Shown here: in pieces, positions 17,055 through 25,525 of the stretch
Numbering within the stretch: position 1 is the first letter of the stretch
Layout of the letters: the number at the start of each line of letters is the position of its first letter
Assembly: GCF_019218885.1 (NCBI RefSeq)
Contig: NZ_JAHUWT010000005.1
Coordinates: 186,001 to 250,000, forward strand
From: Bordetella sp. BOR01
GTDB taxonomy: Bacteria; Pseudomonadota; Gammaproteobacteria; Burkholderiales; Burkholderiaceae_B
Direction of reading: 5' to 3'
Length of the DNA: 64,000 bases
The notes under the pieces: generated by a model
The model's input: the letters and a program-made list of their open reading frames with translations, nothing else
The model's database searches: none
Told to the model about the DNA's origin: nothing
Translations under genes and position numbers: made by a program

Positions 17055-18559
17055 GCAAGATCGCAGTTGCAGTACTGGCGGCGCTGGCTACGGCCAGCGC
17101 CGCTGCAGCGTCCAACGAGCGCGACGACCTGAGCGCGGAAGACCGGGCGCGCGTGGCCAAGGTCACCGCGCCGGCCCGTGATTTTTCCAGTGCCGAACCA
17201 TTCGAGACCCTGCCGGCGGGCGCCGGGACGACGCGCAAGCTGATCAACGCCGACATTTTTTCGCATCCGTCGGCCAACCTGACTTTCGAAGGGCGCCAGG
17301 AATTCCTGGTGGGCAATGGCCTGTTCCGCAAAGACTGGGTGTCGGCGCCTTCGTCGACCCAGGCCTCGGATGGCCTGGGGCCGCTGTTCAACGCGCGTTC
17401 CTGCCAGGCCTGTCATACCAAGGACGGCCGCGGCACGGTGCCGGGTTTCGATCCGCTGGAGCGCACCGACGCCGTGGCGCTGCTGATGCGCCTGGCGGTG
17501 CCGCCCGCCACCGACGAAGAGCGCCGGCAATTGGCATCGGGCGAACTGCCGTTCGTGCCCGAGCCGGTGTATGGATCGCAGTTGCAGAACTTTGCCGTGG
17601 CCGGCTTGCCGGCCGAGGGGCGTCTGGAGATCGAGTACGAACCGGTGGCGGTCGAGCTCAATGGCGGCGAGACCGCCACATTGATGAAGCCCACTTATCG
17701 CATCGAGGATCCGGCCTATGGGCCTATGCGCGACGACGTGCATATGTCGCCGCGCCTGGCGCCGCCGATGATCGGCCTGGGCCTGCTGGAAGCCGTGCAT
17801 CCCGCGGACATCCTGGCCAATGCCGAGGCCGACCACGGCGACGGCATCAGCGGCCGGCCCAACTGGGTGCGCGATGAACGCACCGGCAAGCTGGCGCTGG
17901 GGCGCTTCAACTGGAAGGCCAGCCAGCCCACGGTAGAGCAGCAGAGCGCGGTGGCGTTTTCCAATGACATGGGGCTGTCGACGCCGATGTTCCCCAGCCA
18001 TTACGGCGAATGCACCGCTGCGCAGGCCGCCTGCTTCGATATGCCGCACGGCGCGCAGCCGCGCCTGGGCGAGCACGAGGTGCCCGGCGAACTGATGGAT
18101 TTCGTCACGACGTACGCCGTCAACCTGGCCGTGCCGCAGCGCCGCGAGGTCGACGATGCGCGCGTGCTGGCGGGCAAGAAGCTGTTCTACGAAGCCAATT
18201 GCGTGGCCTGCCACGTGCCCAAGTACGTGACCAGCCGCGAGGCCGTGCGCCCGGAACACCGCTTCCAGTTGATCTGGCCCTACACCGACCTGCTGCTGCA
18301 CGACATGGGCGAGGGCCTGGCCGATGGCGTGTCCGAGGGCCGGGCCAGCGGCAGCGAATGGCGCACGCCGCCGCTGTGGGGCATAGGGCTGACGCGCACC
18401 GTCAATCCCAATGCGACCTGGCTGCATGACGGCCGGGCGCGCACGCTGCTCGAGGCGATACTGTGGCACGGCGGCGAAGCCCAGGCGGCGCGCGACCGTG
18501 TGGTGGCCATGACGCCGCAGGAACGCGCCGACCTGATCCGTTTCCTGGAGTCGCTGTGA
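17051..18559 (+). CDS. Di-heme oxidoreductase (DUF1111), periplasmic c-type cytochrome
   Basis: 502 residues. Starts with GTG inside GTGA, overlapping the imelysin stop by 4 bases. A short signal peptide ends near AAAAS (about residue 20). Two CxxCH heme sites are present: Cys118-His122 (SCQACHTKDG) and Cys384-His388 (NCVACHVPK), plus downstream methionine- and histidine-rich segments for sixth ligands. The family was once annotated as thiol oxidoreductase. Between two imelysin genes it probably passes electrons for periplasmic iron handling (for example Fe2+ oxidation or Fe3+ reduction), by analogy with peroxidase-containing Efe systems. Confidence 0.9.
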   Translation: MSKIAVAVLAALATASAAAASNERDDLSAEDRARVAKVTAPARDFSSAEPFETLPAGAGTTRKLINADIFSHPSANLTFEGRQEFLVGNGLFRKDWVSAPSSTQASDGLGPLFNARSCQACHTKDGRGTVPGFDPLERTDAVALLMRLAVPPATDEERRQLASGELPFVPEPVYGSQLQNFAVAGLPAEGRLEIEYEPVAVELNGGETATLMKPTYRIEDPAYGPMRDDVHMSPRLAPPMIGLGLLEAVHPADILANAEADHGDGISGRPNWVRDERTGKLALGRFNWKASQPTVEQQSAVAFSNDMGLSTPMFPSHYGECTAAQAACFDMPHGAQPRLGEHEVPGELMDFVTTYAVNLAVPQRREVDDARVLAGKKLFYEANCVACHVPKYVTSREAVRPEHRFQLIWPYTDLLLHDMGEGLADGVSEGRASGSEWRTPPLWGIGLTRTVNPNATWLHDGRARTLLEAILWHGGEAQAARDRVVAMTPQERADLIRFLESL

Positions 18560-18582
18560 GCGGCCCTGCAAGGAGTGCAAAG

Positions 18583-19656
18583 ATGCTGAAAAGCAAGTGG
18601 CTGTTGGCGGCTGCCGTGGTGCTGGCCCCGCTGCCCGCGCCGGCGGCGCCGCCGGCCGATCTGGGCCAGCGGCTGGCCGAAGGCTATGTGCGGCCCGCGG
18701 TGGCCAAGCTGGCGCAACAGGCCGGCGGGCTGCAACAAGCCCTGAGCGGCTGGTGCGGGAAGGGCGGTGGCGCAGCGGACGCGCTGGCGGTGCGCCAGGC
18801 TTTCGAGCACACCGCGCTGGCCTGGTCCGGCGTGGAGTTCCTGCGCTTCGGCCCCCTGGTGCAAGGTAATCGCTACGAGCGGCTGGTGTTCTGGCCGGAT
18901 ACGCGCGGCGTCATGCAGCGGCAGGTGCGCGCGCTGCTGGCCCAGGCCGACCCGGCCGCGCTGGCGCCCGGCGCGCTGGCCTCGCGCAGCGTGGCCATGC
19001 AGGGCCTGCCGGCGCTGGAATATGTGCTGTACGGCGAGCCCGGTTTGCTGGATGCGCCCGCCGGCAAGGCATCGGCCTACGCCTGCGGTTATGCCGTGGC
19101 GGTGGCCGCCAATATCGCCGCCGTGTCGGGCGAGCTGCAGCAGGCCTGGAGCCCGCAGGGCGAATTCGGCCGGCAGTTCACCGCTCCGTCGGCCGACAAC
19201 GACTTGTACCGCAGCCAGCAGGAAGTGGCGGCCGAGGCGGTCAAGGCCTTGTCCACGGGCTTGCAGTTTGCGCGCGATATCAAGCTGATGCCCGTGCTGG
19301 GCGATTCGCCGCAGGCGGCGCGCGCCAAGCGCGCCGCCTTCTGGCGCAGCGACATGAGCCTGCCCATGCTGGCGGCCAGCCTGCACGGCATGCGGGCTTT
19401 CTACGACGCGGGCGGCTATCGCTACGCCAAAGACGAAGGCTGGATCGACCAGGCCGTGCGTGGTGAACTCGACCGTGCCGCCGCCGCGATCGAGGCCGTG
19501 CAGGCCCCGCTGGAGCAGGCCGTGGCCGACGCCGACGCATGGCAGCGGCTGGCGCTGGCCGGCTTGATCCTGAAGAATGCCAAAGATATTGTCGACCAGC
19601 ATTTCGCGCCCGCGTTGGGCGTCACGATCGGATTCAATGCCCTCGATGGAGATTGA
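18583..19656 (+). CDS. Second imelysin family protein, variant GxPxxE motif
   Basis: 357 residues from ATG 18583 (AAGGAG 9 bases before); an earlier in-frame start would lie inside the cytochrome gene. Sec signal peptide cleaved near APA-APPAD (about residue 22). The segment equivalent to GxHxxE reads GLPALE (141-146): the histidine is replaced by proline. This shorter imelysin-like type occurs with the cytochrome and DUF1513 genes in similar operons of other proteobacteria. It probably partners the first imelysin, with a changed or lost metal site. Its last 11 bases overlap the next gene. Confidence 0.88.
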   Translation: MLKSKWLLAAAVVLAPLPAPAAPPADLGQRLAEGYVRPAVAKLAQQAGGLQQALSGWCGKGGGAADALAVRQAFEHTALAWSGVEFLRFGPLVQGNRYERLVFWPDTRGVMQRQVRALLAQADPAALAPGALASRSVAMQGLPALEYVLYGEPGLLDAPAGKASAYACGYAVAVAANIAAVSGELQQAWSPQGEFGRQFTAPSADNDLYRSQQEVAAEAVKALSTGLQFARDIKLMPVLGDSPQAARAKRAAFWRSDMSLPMLAASLHGMRAFYDAGGYRYAKDEGWIDQAVRGELDRAAAAIEAVQAPLEQAVADADAWQRLALAGLILKNAKDIVDQHFAPALGVTIGFNALDGD

Positions 19657-20743
19657 TCGCCGCCGGTTCCTGGCCCTGGCAGCCGCGGCTGGCCTGGCCC
19701 CCGCCACGCTGCGTGCCGCGGGCCAGGCGCAGCTGTACCTGGCCGCGCGCCGTGCCGGTGACCGCTACGAGGCGGTCGTGCTGGATGCCCAGGGGCGCGA
19801 TCGCCAGGTGGTGCCCATGCCCGCGCGCGGCCACAGCTTTGCGCCGGACCCCGCGCGCGGCCGTGCCGTGGTGTTCGGCCGCCAGCCGGGCTTTTTCGCG
19901 GTGGTCTTTCGTATCGACGGTGCACAGCCCCCGGTGGCGTTGCAGGCCGCGGCCGGCCGCCATTTCTTCGGCCATGGGGTATTCCTGCCCGATGGCCGGC
20001 GCATGCTGGCCACCGAGAATCACTACGAAGCCGGCCATGGCGTGCTGGGCATATACGATGCTTCGGACGGCGGCAACTACCGCCGCATCGGCGAATTCGA
20101 GACCGGCGGCATCGGCCCGCACGAAGTGGTGCTGCTGCCTGACGGCAAGACCCTGTGCGTGGCCAACGGCGGCATCCTGACGCATCCCGACTACGGCAAG
20201 CTGGAACTCAACCTGGACACCATGCGGCCATCGCTGGCCTACGTGGATGCGCACGACGGCCGCCTGCTCGAACGCGTGGAGCTGCCTGCGCAATATCATC
20301 GCCTGTCGATCCGCCACCTGGTCGTGGCGGCCGATGGCGCAGTGTGGTTCGGGTGCCAGCATACCGGCCCGGCAGGAGAGCGGCCGCCGTTGGTGGGGCG
20401 CCACCGGCGCGGCCACGCCCCCGAGCTGTACGCCGGCCCCGACGAGGTGCTGCGCGGCTTTCGCAATTACGTCGGGTCGGTGGCGGTGGACCCGGCCGGG
20501 GGCGTTGTCGCCACCAGCAGCCCGGTGGGCGGGCAGGTGGTGTACTGGGACGCCGCGAGCGGCCGCTGCCTGGGCCTGACCCGCCTGGCCGACGGCTGCG
20601 GCGTGGCGCCCGTGGCGCCCGAGCGCTTCCTCGTCAACAGCGGCATGGGGGCGCTGGTGCAGGCTGGCCCCGAATTGCCGGCGCAATCGATCCTGCCGCC
20701 GTCGCCCGGCCTGTCATGGGACAACCATTTCAGGCGCATCTAG
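19646..20743 (+). CDS. DUF1513 family protein, Tat-exported beta-propeller
   Basis: 365 residues from ATG 19646, which overlaps the previous stop by 11 bases. The start MEIDRRRFLALAAAAGLAPA is a twin-arginine signal. The rest has propeller-like repeats (GHGVFLPDGRRMLATEN, GPHEVVLLPDGKTLCVANGG, VVAADGAVWFGCQHTGP) and ends in SPGLSWDNHF, a DUF1513 hallmark. Function unknown; Tat export suggests a cofactor or folding before export. Constant company with imelysins and di-heme cytochrome implies a role in periplasmic iron capture. Confidence 0.88.
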   Translation: MEIDRRRFLALAAAAGLAPATLRAAGQAQLYLAARRAGDRYEAVVLDAQGRDRQVVPMPARGHSFAPDPARGRAVVFGRQPGFFAVVFRIDGAQPPVALQAAAGRHFFGHGVFLPDGRRMLATENHYEAGHGVLGIYDASDGGNYRRIGEFETGGIGPHEVVLLPDGKTLCVANGGILTHPDYGKLELNLDTMRPSLAYVDAHDGRLLERVELPAQYHRLSIRHLVVAADGAVWFGCQHTGPAGERPPLVGRHRRGHAPELYAGPDEVLRGFRNYVGSVAVDPAGGVVATSSPVGGQVVYWDAASGRCLGLTRLADGCGVAPVAPERFLVNSGMGALVQAGPELPAQSILPPSPGLSWDNHFRRI

Positions 20744-20841
20744 GCGCCGCGCTCGGCACGGACACGGGTATCTGATAAAGTTTTCGACTGTCCAGCACGC
20801 CCGGACCTGCCCGCGGGCGCGCGCCGTACACGGGAGCTCGC

Positions 20842-21684
20842 ATGAACGAATACCTGGTAAACCTGGAAACCTTGATGCCGCGCCTGGCCGATGGCGCCGT
20901 GAATATCGTCATGGCCGTGTTCATCCTGATCATCGGCTGGTGGGTATCGGCATTGCTGGGGCGTTCGGTCAGGCGCGCGGCAACGCGTTCGCCGCGCATC
21001 GACCCCACCATCGTGCCCATGTTCTACAGCGTGGTGGTATGGGCGGTACGCATCTTCACCGTGATCGCCGTGCTGGCGCGGTTCGGCGTGCAAACCGCCA
21101 GCCTCATCGCCGTACTGGGCGCGGCCGGCCTGGCCGTGGGCCTGGCCTTGCAGAATACGCTGCAGAACATCGCGGCCGGCATCATGCTGCTGATCCTGCG
21201 CCCCTTGCGCGCCGGCGAGTACGTGGCGCTCAGCAGCGGCACCGAGGGCACCGTGGTCGAAGTCGGCCTGTTCCTGTGCCGCCTGGTGCAGGGCGACGGC
21301 ATCTACATCTCGCTGCCCAACAGCGTGGTCTGGAACGCCACTATCACCAACTACAGCCGCAACGTCACGCGCCGGCAAGACATCCCGGTTACCGTGCACT
21401 ACGACGACAACCTGGATGCCGCCCTGGAAAGCCTGAACAAGCTGGTGGCCGCGCATCCCATGGTGCTGAAGGATCCGGCTCCGCAGATCAAGGTCAGCGA
21501 ATACAAGGACAACGGCACGGTGATCAATGTGCGCCTGTGGTGCGCCGCGGGCCAGTACCAGGACCTGCGCTGGGACCTGTTCCACCAGATCCGCCAGACG
21601 CTGGGCGCGGCCGGCTTCAAGCCGCCGATTCCCGTACGCGAGATACAGGGCCCGCCCAAAGAGGGCGGCGCTTCGGCCACCTGA
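20842..21684 (+). CDS. Small-conductance mechanosensitive channel (MscS family)
   Basis: 280 residues, close to E. coli MscS. Three membrane helices (about 18-40, 58-80, 84-125); the pore helix contains the Gly/Ala-rich packing GAAGLAVGLALQNTLQNIAAG, followed by LRPLRAGEYV at the start of the cytoplasmic beta domain and the LPNSVVWNATITNYSRN element. It releases solutes on osmotic downshock. It stands alone, 98 bases after the DUF1513 gene, and converges with the IclR gene (stop codons adjacent). Confidence 0.92.
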   Translation: MNEYLVNLETLMPRLADGAVNIVMAVFILIIGWWVSALLGRSVRRAATRSPRIDPTIVPMFYSVVVWAVRIFTVIAVLARFGVQTASLIAVLGAAGLAVGLALQNTLQNIAAGIMLLILRPLRAGEYVALSSGTEGTVVEVGLFLCRLVQGDGIYISLPNSVVWNATITNYSRNVTRRQDIPVTVHYDDNLDAALESLNKLVAAHPMVLKDPAPQIKVSEYKDNGTVINVRLWCAAGQYQDLRWDLFHQIRQTLGAAGFKPPIPVREIQGPPKEGGASAT

Positions 21685-22443
21685 TCACGCGCGCAGCGAC
21701 AGGCGCGCCAGTTCGGCGTGGATCCAGCCGGCGATCTCGCGCTGGCGCGGCGCCGGCATGCGGTCGATGATTGCCGTCACACTGATGGCCAGGATGGGCG
21801 CGCCCTGCGGGTCGAGCAGGGCGCAACCCACGCCCAGCGCGCCGCGCACCGCGTGGTTGCCCACCACGGCATAGCCGCGCGCCCGCGTATTCTCGATCAG
21901 GCGGTGCATTTCATGCGGCGTCATGCCGCCGTATTCGTCCAGGAAACCCGCATTGCGCTCGACGATGCAGTGCGCAACCGGGTCGGGCAGGGCGGCCAGC
22001 AGCGCCATGCCGCCCGAACCCACCCCCAGCGGCTGGCGCTTGCCAGCGTAGGTGGCCAGGATCTGCACCGGATATCCGCCTATCTCGCGGTGCAGGCTGA
22101 CCGATTCGTCGCCTTCACGCACCACCAGGAACACGGCATCGCCGGTTCGTTCGGCCAACCGCCGCAAGCTCGGCAAGGTCTGGCTGACGCGCGGGTCCGG
22201 CGTGGCGGCATCGCCGCAGTTGGCCCATTGGGCCCGGTATTTCTTGGTGCCCGGCACCGCCAGCACCAGCCCCGAATCCAGCAGCGCGGCCAGCAGCCGG
22301 TAAATCGTGGGGCGCTGGATAGCGGTCAGGCGCGCAATATCCGTGACGCTGAGCCCGGTAGCGCCCTGGTCGCGCAACGCGGCCAATACGGCCAGCCCGC
22401 GGCGCAGCGTGCGCGGGCCGGAAGAGGTCTCTGAATTCGACAT
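21685..22443 (-). CDS. IclR-family transcriptional regulator
   Basis: 252 residues from ATG 22443, preceded by GAGGG 5 bases away; an upstream ATG (22461) lacks such a site. Winged helix about residues 10-70 (GLSVTDIARLTAIQRPTIYRLLAAL); IclR ligand domain from about 85 with VVREGDESVSLHREIGG, GVGSGGMALLAALPD and GALGVGCALLDPQGAPILAISV. Divergent from the Bug receptor gene at 22616, which is the most likely target. Two GTCCG-N5-TGGAC dyads in the shared gap fit dimer or tetramer binding. Confidence 0.9.
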   Translation of the reverse strand: MSNSETSSGPRTLRRGLAVLAALRDQGATGLSVTDIARLTAIQRPTIYRLLAALLDSGLVLAVPGTKKYRAQWANCGDAATPDPRVSQTLPSLRRLAERTGDAVFLVVREGDESVSLHREIGGYPVQILATYAGKRQPLGVGSGGMALLAALPDPVAHCIVERNAGFLDEYGGMTPHEMHRLIENTRARGYAVVGNHAVRGALGVGCALLDPQGAPILAISVTAIIDRMPAPRQREIAGWIHAELARLSLRA

Positions 22444-22504
22444 GCATCCCTCGGTGAACATCCAATCTAGGCTTTCGGGGCAGGGGGTTCAGGGAAAACC
22501 CACT

Positions 22505-22594
22505 GTCCGTAGCGTGGACTCTACCTTGCCGAAAACGCCATGACTAGTGGAAAATCGCCCCCGTAACAAAGTCTAGACCGTCCGCACAATGGAC
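22505..22594. promoter_or_regulatory. Paired dyad GTCCG-N5-TGGAC in the iclR/bug intergenic region
   Basis: GTCCGTAGCGTGGAC (22505-22519) and GTCCGCACAATGGAC (22580-22594) share the ten outer bases and are 75 bases apart centre to centre, near seven helical turns. A perfect palindrome GTCTAGAC lies between them at 22571-22578. The second site is 22 bases before the Bug start, so binding there would block transcription or translation initiation. Likely operator of the divergent IclR protein. Confidence 0.6.
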
Positions 22595-22615
22595 AATTTT
22601 CACAGGAGACACAAC

Positions 22616-23608
22616 ATGACCAAAAGTCAGAAACCCCGCTTGCTGCGCTACGGCGCAACCCTGCTTGCCGGCGCACTGGGGGCGCTGGTATTTGGCACCA
22701 GCGCCCAGGCGGCATATCCCGACAAGCCGGTGCACATCGTGGTGGGTTTTTCGGCAGGCGGCACCACCGACGTGATCGCCCGCATCATGGCCAAGGAACT
22801 CAGCCAAGGGCTGAACGAATCTTTCGTGGTCGAGAACAAGCCTGGCGCCGGCAGCAACATCGCCACCGAGTATGTGGCGCGCGCGAAACCCGATGGCTAC
22901 ACGCTGCTGTTCGTGGCCGTTACCAGCGCCATCAACCAGACGCTGTACAAGAACGTAAAGTTCGACCTGACCAAAGACTTCGCCCCGGTGGCGCTGGGTG
23001 CCAAGGTACCCAACATCCTGGTGGTGAACCCCAAGGTGCCGGTGAAGTCGGTGAAAGAACTGGTCGACTACGCCAAGGCCAATCCCGGCAAGCTGGCGTT
23101 CGCCTCGTCGGGCAGCGGCACGTCCATCCACATGGCGGGCGAACTGTTCAAGATGCGCGCCGGCCTGGACGTACTGCACGTGCCCTACAAGGGCAGCGCA
23201 CCCGCTGTCACCGACCTGATCGGCGGACAGGTGCAGTTCATGTTCGACAATATGCCGTCGTCTTGGCCGCACGTGAAGGGCGGCAAGCTGAACGCCCTGG
23301 CGGTTACCACGGCCAAGCGCTCGCCTACCGCGCCCGACCTGCCCACCATGCAGGAAGCCGGTTTCGAGAACTTCGACGTGTCGTCCTGGTTCGGCCTGAT
23401 TGCGCCGGCCGGCACGCCGCCGGAAGTGATCGAGAAGCTCAACGCCGTGATCGTCAAGGCACAGGACAATCCCGAAGTGCAGCAGGCCTTTGCGGGCCTG
23501 GGCGCCGTGGGCGAGAAGACCACGCCGGCCGAGTTCGGCGCGTTCATCAAGTCCGAAGTCGAGAGCTGGGCCCCCGTGGTCAAGGCCTCGGGCGCGCAAG
23601 TCGATTGA
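22616..23608 (+). CDS. Bug-family (TctC-like) periplasmic solute-binding protein
   Basis: 330 residues from ATG 22616 with AGGAG 8 bases ahead. Signal peptide cleaved after SAQA (about residue 32). Typical Bug sequence: YPDKPVHIVVGFSAGGTTDVIARIMA, VENKPGAGSNIATEYVARAKPDGYTLL, then HVPYKGSAPAVTDLIGGQVQFMFDN and PTMQEAGFENFDVSSWFG. These are extracytoplasmic receptors of tripartite tricarboxylate transporters that bind carboxylates, amides or aromatic acids. No TctA or TctB gene is near, so it must share a permease encoded elsewhere or act only as a sensor. Confidence 0.92.
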   Translation: MTKSQKPRLLRYGATLLAGALGALVFGTSAQAAYPDKPVHIVVGFSAGGTTDVIARIMAKELSQGLNESFVVENKPGAGSNIATEYVARAKPDGYTLLFVAVTSAINQTLYKNVKFDLTKDFAPVALGAKVPNILVVNPKVPVKSVKELVDYAKANPGKLAFASSGSGTSIHMAGELFKMRAGLDVLHVPYKGSAPAVTDLIGGQVQFMFDNMPSSWPHVKGGKLNALAVTTAKRSPTAPDLPTMQEAGFENFDVSSWFGLIAPAGTPPEVIEKLNAVIVKAQDNPEVQQAFAGLGAVGEKTTPAEFGAFIKSEVESWAPVVKASGAQVD

Positions 23609-23676
23609 GTTCGATCGCGGTCCGCACCCTGCGGGGGGCGGCGCCGCCATTGACCAAGGCGGGCCGATGGCCCGCC

Positions 23677-24444
23677 TTATTTTTTGCGCAGCATCGCCGT
23701 GCAAACCCCGCGCAGCATATCGACCTCATCGCGCGTGAGCCCGCTACGGCTGAACAAGTGGCGCATGCGCGGCATCAGTTTCTTGGGGTGGGCGGGATCC
23801 AGGAATTCCACATGGACCAGCGCCTCTTCCCAGTGCGCCAGGAACGCCTGCACCGCCTCGCCCGTGGCCGCGGCGGCGCCAGGATCGGGCTGCTGCGCGG
23901 TGGAAACCGGCAGCAGGCCGGCCCCGTCGGCCTGCAACAGGGCGTAGCGCAGTTCCCAGGCGGCCAGTTGCAGGGCCTGGGCCACGTTCAGCGAGCTGTA
24001 TTCCGGATTGGCCGGAATATGGCAAATGCGGTGGCACAGCGCAATCTGGGCGTTGGTCAGCCCGGCCCGTTCGGTGCCCAGCACCACGGCGGTACAGCCC
24101 GAACCGGGGGTGGCCAGGTGCAACCGGGCCAGCTCGGCAGCCTGGCGGATGTCGCAGGGCGGCGGCCCCAGGTCGCGCACCCGGGCCGTCAGGGCAAAAG
24201 CCAGGCTGACCGGGGCCAGGGCCTCTTCCAGGGTGGCGCAGACCCGCGCCTGCTCCAGGACATCGGCGGCTCCGCTGGCCAGCGCCACCGCCTCGGGCTG
24301 CCCGGTCATGTCGGGGTAGCGGGGCTCGACCAGGACCAGGTCCGAGAAGCCCATTGTCTTGATGGCACGTGCCGCCGATCCCACATTTCCAGGGTGGCTG
24401 GGCTGTACCATGATGAACTGAACGCGTGAAAATGCTTGAGTCAT
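23677..24444 (-). CDS. trmJ: tRNA (cytidine/uridine-2'-O-)-methyltransferase TrmJ
   Basis: 255 residues, SPOUT fold. The three trefoil-knot motifs are clear: HPGNVGSAARAIKTMG near the N-terminus, VVLGTERAGLTN in the middle and IPANPEYSSLNVAQALQL. TrmJ methylates the ribose 2'-OH of nucleotide 32 in the anticodon loop of several tRNAs with SAM. It is divergent from suhB, an arrangement seen in many proteobacteria. Its C-terminal extension after the knot is normal for TrmJ rather than TrmL. Confidence 0.93.
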   Translation of the reverse strand: MTQAFSRVQFIMVQPSHPGNVGSAARAIKTMGFSDLVLVEPRYPDMTGQPEAVALASGAADVLEQARVCATLEEALAPVSLAFALTARVRDLGPPPCDIRQAAELARLHLATPGSGCTAVVLGTERAGLTNAQIALCHRICHIPANPEYSSLNVAQALQLAAWELRYALLQADGAGLLPVSTAQQPDPGAAAATGEAVQAFLAHWEEALVHVEFLDPAHPKKLMPRMRHLFSRSGLTRDEVDMLRGVCTAMLRKK

Positions 24445-24575
24445 TTAAAATGGCAAGTTTGGCTTAACGCCTTCCTGGTTTTTCGGGTCGTTGCCGCGGG
24501 GTTTCGGGGGCCATAGCCCCACTTCGCGACAAGGCCGCCCGGGTGGCAGCCCTTACTGCATACGTACGGAATTTT

Positions 24576-25358
24576 ATGCACCCGATGCTCAATATCGCCA
24601 TCAAGGCGGCCCGGCGTGCCGGCACCATCATCAACCGTGCCAGCCTGGATTTGGAACGACTCAGCGTGGCTCGCAAGGGGCCGCGCGATTATGTCACGGA
24701 AGTCGATCGCGCCTCGGAAGAGTCCATCGTCGAGACCCTGCGCGCCGCCTACCCGGACCACGCCGTGCTGGGTGAAGAATACGGGCTGCAGGGCCCCGAG
24801 CAGGCCGAATTCCAATGGATCGTCGATCCGCTCGACGGCACCACCAATTTTATCCATGGCCTGCCCACCTACGCAGTATCCATCGCGCTGGCGCAGCGCG
24901 GCCAGATCACGCAGGCGGTCGTCTACGACCCGTCGCGCAATGAACTGTTCACCGCCAGCCGCGGCAGCGGCACGTTCCTGAACGACCGCCGCGTACGGGT
25001 CTCGGGCCGTACGCGCTACAGCGAGGCCCTGCTGGGGGCGCACTGGCCCAAGTCGGGCGATATCGACGCGGGCGGCGAGCGTTTTCGACAACTGGCCGAC
25101 GGCAGCACCGGTGTGCGGCGCCTGGGTTCCACGGTGCTCGACCTGGCCTACGTGGCCAGCGGCCGCCTGGACGGCTTCTGCGGCGCCAGGCTCAAGCCCT
25201 GGGACCTGGCCGCCGGCAGCCTGCTGGTACAAGAGGCCGGCGGGCTGGTGGCCGATTTCGACGGCGAGCAAGGCTGGCAAGAGTCCGGTAATGTGCTGGC
25301 CGCCAGCCCCAAGATCTTCACCCAGATGCTGGCCGCTTTACAGCCCAGGCAAAGCTGA
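24576..25358 (+). CDS. suhB: Inositol-1-monophosphatase SuhB
   Basis: 260 residues from ATG 24576 (MHPMLNIAIKAARRAG), the family start; an earlier in-frame ATG-like start adds 11 unconserved residues. Metal-site motifs: GEEYG, WIVDPLDGTTNFIHG (Asp-Pro-Leu-Asp-Gly-Thr) and KPWDLAAGSLLVQEAGG. Mg2+-dependent and lithium-sensitive in the family; in bacteria SuhB also helps ribosomal RNA antitermination with Nus factors. Divergent from trmJ with a 131-base shared leader. Confidence 0.93.
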   Translation: MHPMLNIAIKAARRAGTIINRASLDLERLSVARKGPRDYVTEVDRASEESIVETLRAAYPDHAVLGEEYGLQGPEQAEFQWIVDPLDGTTNFIHGLPTYAVSIALAQRGQITQAVVYDPSRNELFTASRGSGTFLNDRRVRVSGRTRYSEALLGAHWPKSGDIDAGGERFRQLADGSTGVRRLGSTVLDLAYVASGRLDGFCGARLKPWDLAAGSLLVQEAGGLVADFDGEQGWQESGNVLAASPKIFTQMLAALQPRQS

Positions 25359-25525
25359 AAGTGACGGTGCGCCGGCCATTGGCGCGACTTGTGGCCTGCA
25401 AGCCGCGCCAGCGCTCGATCTGGCGCCTAAAAGCCCGCATTCTGTAGCCCATCTGCCGGCATGTTGCCGGCATGTGACGCCATTTCCAGGTACGATTGGC
25501 GGTTCCGCAACTTATGGAGCACTCG

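Noticed and set aside
25359-25525. Manganese (yybP-ykoY) riboswitch before the TerC-CBS gene
   Set aside because: The leader has GC-rich repeats (GCCGGCATGT twice) but not the conserved internal loops of that riboswitch.
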